From assembly GCA_016207445.1 (NCBI GenBank), contig JACQPS010000325.1:1-6598 (forward strand): a stretch of DNA of 6,598 nucleotides, written 5' to 3'. The notes beneath the pieces are model-generated. The model was not told where the DNA came from. It did no database searches and was given only the letters and a program-made list of their open reading frames with translations. A program made the translations under genes and the position numbers. This DNA comes from Gemmatimonadota bacterium. GTDB lineage: Bacteria; Gemmatimonadota; Gemmatimonadetes; Longimicrobiales; RSA9. This document shows positions 4,845 to 6,598 of the stretch, piece after piece; position 1 is the stretch's first letter, and each line of letters begins with the position of its first letter.

Positions 4845-4880
4845 GTGCCCTCGCCCTCGCCCGCGTCCGCGCCCCCGCCC
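4845..4880 (-). repeat. Period-6 GGGCNN tract after secY
   Basis: Beginning 5 nt after the secY stop, six consecutive hexamers follow the pattern GGNCNN on the coding strand; two adjacent ones are GGGCGA. It parallels the hexamer tracts after rpsK and rpsD but with GCNN variants instead of GGGCTC, so it may be a diverged relative or independent slippage in GC-rich DNA. No gene is seen in the remainder of the 135-nt spacer (4751-4885). Confidence 0.6.
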
Positions 4881-4885
4881 ACTGT

Positions 4886-6214
4886 TCACATGTATCGCTG
4901 CCGCCCCCGGAATCGCACCCGCCCCTTCTTCATGAAGCCCTCGTAGTGGCGGAGCAGCATGTGCTGCTGCATCTGCTGCACCGTATCCAGGGCCACGCCC
5001 ACCACGATGAGCAGCGACGTCCCACCGAAGAAGAACGCCTGGATATTGAACAGGTCGAAGATGAAGAACGGCAGGAGCGCGACGGCCGCCAGGTAGAGCG
5101 AGCCCGGCAGTGTGATGCGGCTCAGTACGTGGTCGATGTACTCGGCCGTGCGCGCACCCGGCTTCACGCCCGGAATGAACGCACCCTGCTTCTTCAGGTT
5201 CTCCGCCAGGTCCACCGGGTTGAAGATGATGGCGGTGTAGAAATACGTGAAGAACACGATCAGCACGGTGTAGCTGAGATAGTACCACCAGCTGCCGGGC
5301 TGGAACGTCGTCGACAGTCCGCGCAGGAACTCCCACTGGCTGAACGCCGCGATCGTGCCCGGCACGATGATGATGGACTGCGCGAAGATGATCGGCATCA
5401 CCCCGGCCGAGTTGATCCGCAGCGGAATGAAGCTCTTCTGCCCCTCGCGGATACGGCCGCGGCCCAGAACCTTGCGCGGGATCTGAACGGGGATCTTGCG
5501 TGCGGCCATGGTCATGGCCACGACCGCTGCCATGACGCCCACGATGACCACGGCGAGCGCCACCAGCGCGGGGATGCCGATGCCGCCCGTCGAGAACGAC
5601 TCGAAGGTGCGGCCGAGCGCGGCAGGCAGCGTCTCGACGATCGAGAAGAAGATCAGGAGCGACATGCCGTTGCCGATACCGCGCTCCGTGATCTGCTCGC
5701 CCAGCCACATGATGAAGATGGCGCCCGCGGTCAGGATCAGCGCCGTGGATAGCAGGAAGCCGAACCCCGGATAGACCACCGCGCGCGCGCCCTCCGGCCC
5801 GCTGAAGTTCTGCAGGAACACGGCGTAGCCCCAGGCCTGAATGAAGGCGAGGCCGACGGTGGCGTAGCGCGTCCACTGCGTGAGCTTCTTGCGCCCCTCC
5901 TCGCCCTCCTTCTGCATCTTCTCGATCGTGGGGATCACGGCCGCCAGCAGCTGGAACATGATGCTGGCGGAGATATAGGGCATGATCCCCAGCGCGAAGA
6001 CCGTGGCGCGGGAGAGCGCGCCGCCCACGAACAGGTCATAGACGCCGAACAACGTGCCCTGAAGCTGTCGGAACTGCTCCTGCAGCACGCCCACGTCGAT
6101 GCCCGGCGCCGTGATGTGCGCCCCCGCGCGATAGATGAGCAGCGCGAGGAGCGTAAAGAAAATCTTCTCCTTGAGCTCCGGGATCTTGAACAGGTTCGGG
6201 ATCGGGTTCGCCAT
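4886..6214 (-). CDS. secY: Protein translocase subunit SecY
   Basis: SecY is the channel of the Sec translocon in the cytoplasmic membrane, working with SecE, SecG and SecA and with ribosomes. The product is 442 residues with ten hydrophobic segments at about 18-37, 68-95, 115-134, 150-172, 182-198, 212-236, 268-290, 308-332, 370-388 and 393-413. The plug/early-loop region GTLFGVYDLFVGGALSR is at 53-69. The cytoplasmic C4 (about 238-266) and C5 (about 333-366) loops are basic, as expected for SecA and ribosome contact. In C5 the motif is PGVKPGARTAEYID, with Lys351 where E. coli has the critical Arg357. The ATG at 6214 has GGGAG 6 nt upstream, inside the 12-nt gap after rplO. The C-terminus is basic. 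Identity is very sure. Confidence 0.98.
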   Translation of the reverse strand: MANPIPNLFKIPELKEKIFFTLLALLIYRAGAHITAPGIDVGVLQEQFRQLQGTLFGVYDLFVGGALSRATVFALGIMPYISASIMFQLLAAVIPTIEKMQKEGEEGRKKLTQWTRYATVGLAFIQAWGYAVFLQNFSGPEGARAVVYPGFGFLLSTALILTAGAIFIMWLGEQITERGIGNGMSLLIFFSIVETLPAALGRTFESFSTGGIGIPALVALAVVIVGVMAAVVAMTMAARKIPVQIPRKVLGRGRIREGQKSFIPLRINSAGVMPIIFAQSIIIVPGTIAAFSQWEFLRGLSTTFQPGSWWYYLSYTVLIVFFTYFYTAIIFNPVDLAENLKKQGAFIPGVKPGARTAEYIDHVLSRITLPGSLYLAAVALLPFFIFDLFNIQAFFFGGTSLLIVVGVALDTVQQMQQHMLLRHYEGFMKKGRVRFRGRQRYM

Positions 6215-6220
6215 CGACGT

Positions 6221-6225
6221 CTCCC
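6221..6225 (-). promoter_or_regulatory. Shine-Dalgarno of secY
   Basis: GGGAG lies 6 nt before the secY ATG in the short rplO-secY gap. It supports the 442-residue start. Confidence 0.65.
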
Positions 6226-6226
6226 G

Positions 6227-6598
6227 CTACTCCCCGAGCAACTCGACGCGGCCGCCCGCGGCCTCGATCTTGGCGCGCGCCCCCGCGCTCACCGCGTGGG
6301 CCCGTACCACGAGCTTCCGGCGCAGCCGGCCTTCGCCCAGGATCTTCACCGGATTGCCCTTCCCGAGATCGACCAGGCGGTGCTCGTCCAGCACCTGCGG
6401 CGTGATCTCATCCACCTCGATACGCTCCAGGTCCCGCACGTTCACGATCTCGTACACCTGCCGGAACGGGTTCTTGAAGCCGCGCTTGGGCAGGCGCCGC
6501 CGGAGCGGCATCTGGCCGCCCTCGAAGCCTGGATTCGTCTGCCCGCCCGTGCGGGCCTTGTGACCCTTGTGCCCCCGCCCGCTGGTCTTGCCGATCCC
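6227..6598 (-). CDS. rplO: 50S ribosomal protein L15 (partial, 5' end outside window)
   Basis: L15 is a late-assembly large-subunit protein deeply embedded in 23S rRNA. The visible 123 residues start in the glycine-rich basic part with GIGKTSGRGHKGHKARTGG, then NPGFEGGQMPLRRRLPKRGF, both diagnostic for L15. The C-terminal half has VKILGEGRLRRKLVVRAHAV and SAGARAKIEAAGG, the family signature region. Full-length L15 is about 145-150 residues, so some 20-25 N-terminal residues are beyond the window edge. An internal ATG at 6511 is not the true start because homology continues upstream in frame. The TAG stop is 12 nt before secY, as in the classical spc operon. Confidence 0.97.
   Translation of the reverse strand, partial: GIGKTSGRGHKGHKARTGGQTNPGFEGGQMPLRRRLPKRGFKNPFRQVYEIVNVRDLERIEVDEITPQVLDEHRLVDLGKGNPVKILGEGRLRRKLVVRAHAVSAGARAKIEAAGGRVELLGE

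Noticed and set aside
4751..4882. 44-codon N-terminal extension of adk starting at a GTG in the secY-adk spacer
   Set aside because: The extension is glycine/arginine/proline low-complexity from the GC repeat region; the family starts at MR(x)xILLGAPGAGKG, and GGAGG precedes the inner GTG.
4787..5752. Plus-strand open frame of 321 codons opposite secY
   Set aside because: Histidine-, arginine- and aspartate-rich translation typical of the reverse of a membrane-protein gene; no real family.

Overview
This window is a contiguous piece of the universal bacterial ribosomal-protein and transcription cluster, the end of the spc operon running into the alpha operon. All genes are on the minus strand, so transcription runs from high to low coordinates. 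In that order the genes are rplO (L15, 5' end outside the window), secY, adk, map, rpmJ (L36), rpsM (S13), rpsK (S11), rpsD (S4), rpoA (RNA polymerase alpha) and rplQ (L17, 3' end outside the window). The order and protein sequences are clearly bacterial. The high G+C content, the SecY and RpoA sequence style, the Cys4-type S4 and the strong use of GTG starts fit a Gemmatimonadota-like or other soil-type high-GC bacterium. That phylum assignment is inference and could be wrong.

Layout: rplO and secY are separated by 12 nt. A 135-nt GC-rich spacer follows secY. adk and map overlap by 4 nt (GTGA). A 61-nt gap follows map; it contains a good sigma70-type promoter that starts inside the map stop region and serves rpmJ onward. 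infA, which often sits between map and rpmJ, is absent here. rpmJ and rpsM are separated by 91 nt containing a dispersed-repeat-like palindrome. rpsM and rpsK are 3 nt apart. rpsK and rpsD are separated by 159 nt, rpsD and rpoA by 110 nt, and rpoA and rplQ overlap by 4 nt (ATGA).

How the genes work together: eight of the ten products belong to the ribosome, the nascent-chain exit path or RNA polymerase. Map removes the initiator Met, SecY exports proteins, Adk balances adenylates, and alpha nucleates RNA polymerase assembly. No transposase, CRISPR array, RNA gene, prophage or unknown protein-coding gene is visible.

The unexpected content lies between the genes. Every spacer longer than 90 nt carries repetitive or palindromic DNA. 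Three of the four (after secY, rpsK and rpsD) begin 2 to 5 nt past the upstream stop codon with a period-6 tract of GGGCNN units. The two around rpsD are copies of the same imperfect palindrome. The fourth (after rpmJ) carries a different ATCCC/GGGAT-ended element. None has a T-tract, so these do not look like intrinsic terminators. Whether they shape mRNA stability, S4-dependent control or relative expression, or are simply selfish repeats, cannot be decided from this sequence.
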